Below are positions 63,483-64,000 of a stretch of DNA of 64,000 bases, piece by piece (within the stretch, counting starts at the first letter, position 1; each line of letters begins with the position of its first letter). The DNA is from Halieaceae bacterium UBA5044. GTDB taxonomy: Bacteria; Pseudomonadota; Gammaproteobacteria; Pseudomonadales; Halieaceae. Made by a program: the position numbers and the translations under genes. The notes under the pieces were generated by a model. That model searched no databases and was not told where the DNA came from. It worked only from the letters and a program-made list of their open reading frames with translations. The DNA is taken from positions 1 to 64,000 of the forward strand of contig DIBU01000014.1 in assembly GCA_002416125.1 (NCBI GenBank), read 5' to 3'.

Positions 63483-64000
63483 TTGGTTAACATCAGGGAC
63501 GGCGCGGGTTACGCGCCAACGGGCAGTGCCAGGCGGGTTGTCGACAGCGGCGAATTCGTCATCGCCGCAGCATTTCTGGATCACGGGCATATCTACGGTC
63601 AGGTGAACGGCTTGCGCGATGCGGGGGCAACGTTGAAAGCGGTGTATGACCCCGATCCCGGTCGACTGCAGAAGTTTCTTGCGACCTACCCGGAGGCCCG
63701 CGCGGTGGATCGCTTTGAAGATATTCTGGATGACCCTGAAATACGGCTGGTGTGTGCGGCGGCCGTTCCCTGCAGGCGTTCGGCAGTGGGGATTCGCGTG
63801 TTGGAGGCGGGTAAGGATTATTTCACCGATAAATCCCCGTTCACCACCCTTGAGCAGCTGGCACAGGTAAAGGATGTGCTGGCGCGAACCGGCGGCAAGT
63901 ACGCGGTGTACTACGCCGAGCGCCTGCACAACGATGCCGCCTGGCGCGCGGGTGAGCTGATTGCTTCTGGCGCTATCGGCCGGGTGCTGCAGGTTCTCAA
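63483..64000 (+). CDS. Gfo/Idh/MocA-family oxidoreductase, cut by window end
   Basis: An open frame from a TTG at 63483 (GGGAG at 63473-63477) runs to the end of the window, giving 172 residues. It shows a Rossmann-like start (FVIAAAFLDHGHIYGQVNGL), AVYDPDPGRLQKF, DRFEDILDDPEIRLVCAAAV and the family active-site lysine (DYFTDKSPFTT, with DKSP in place of EKP). It follows the permease gene by 10 bases and is probably in the same operon as the complete dehydrogenase at 60923. The start codon is uncertain. Confidence 0.85.
   Translation, partial: MVNIRDGAGYAPTGSARRVVDSGEFVIAAAFLDHGHIYGQVNGLRDAGATLKAVYDPDPGRLQKFLATYPEARAVDRFEDILDDPEIRLVCAAAVPCRRSAVGIRVLEAGKDYFTDKSPFTTLEQLAQVKDVLARTGGKYAVYYAERLHNDAAWRAGELIASGAIGRVLQVL

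Overview
The window reads as one contig of a GC-rich marine-type gammaproteobacterium, most likely of the Cellvibrionales/Halieaceae or a relative. This assignment is inferred from four things: the Pseudomonas/Vibrio-style polar flagellar gene order, sigma-54 and sigma-28 flagellar promoters, a PomA/PomB sodium-type stator, and a PEP-CTERM protein beside uronate catabolism genes. No rRNA, tRNA, insertion sequence, phage gene or CRISPR array was recognised.

Positions 1-4100 hold a SPOR-domain membrane protein with a long Glu-Pro repeat, a small membrane protein, a diguanylate cyclase with its own sigma-54 promoter, and flgN, flgM and flgA on the minus strand. Positions 4349-14767 carry the rod/hook/ring operon flgBCDEFGHIJKL. 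Positions 14790-19860 carry the filament genes: sigma-28 promoter, fliC, a terminator, flaG, a sigma-54 promoter, fliD, fliS, a fliT-like gene and a PilZ-like gene. Positions 19963-23691 hold the regulators: a FleQ/FlrA-type activator without a receiver domain, then the FlrB/FlrC two-component pair. Positions 23705-38013 encode the MS ring, switch, export ATPase and export gate (fliEFGHIJ, fliK, fliLMNOPQR, flhB, flhA), followed by flhF, flhG, fliA and the motC/motD stator genes. The cheYZAB block that sits between fliA and motC in Pseudomonas is absent. Positions 42509-44802 hold pomA, pomB and a PilZ protein on the minus strand. Divergently, 44979-47910 carries a second FliK-like gene, a short FlhB-like gene (FhlX) and a second diguanylate cyclase.

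Positions 47918-54783 are accessory: a deazaflavin-type nitroreductase, a PEP-CTERM secreted protein with a proprotein-convertase P-like domain, a flavin-dependent halogenase, a small membrane protein, a Rieske ring-hydroxylating oxygenase, an S4 RNA-binding protein and an ABC-F ATPase (YbiT). The nitroreductase and the halogenase share a 34-bp promoter-like element.

Positions 54912-64000 form a glucuronate/uronate catabolic region: uxaC, uxuB, uxuA and kdgK convert glucuronate to KDPG. A GntR/FCD regulator is probably autoregulated through a 16-bp operator that occurs in both divergent promoter regions. Two Gfo/Idh/MocA dehydrogenases (one cut by the window edge) and an Nramp-fold permease without the metal-binding motifs complete the cluster. 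That permease is a candidate for an unassigned organic-acid or sugar-acid transporter.
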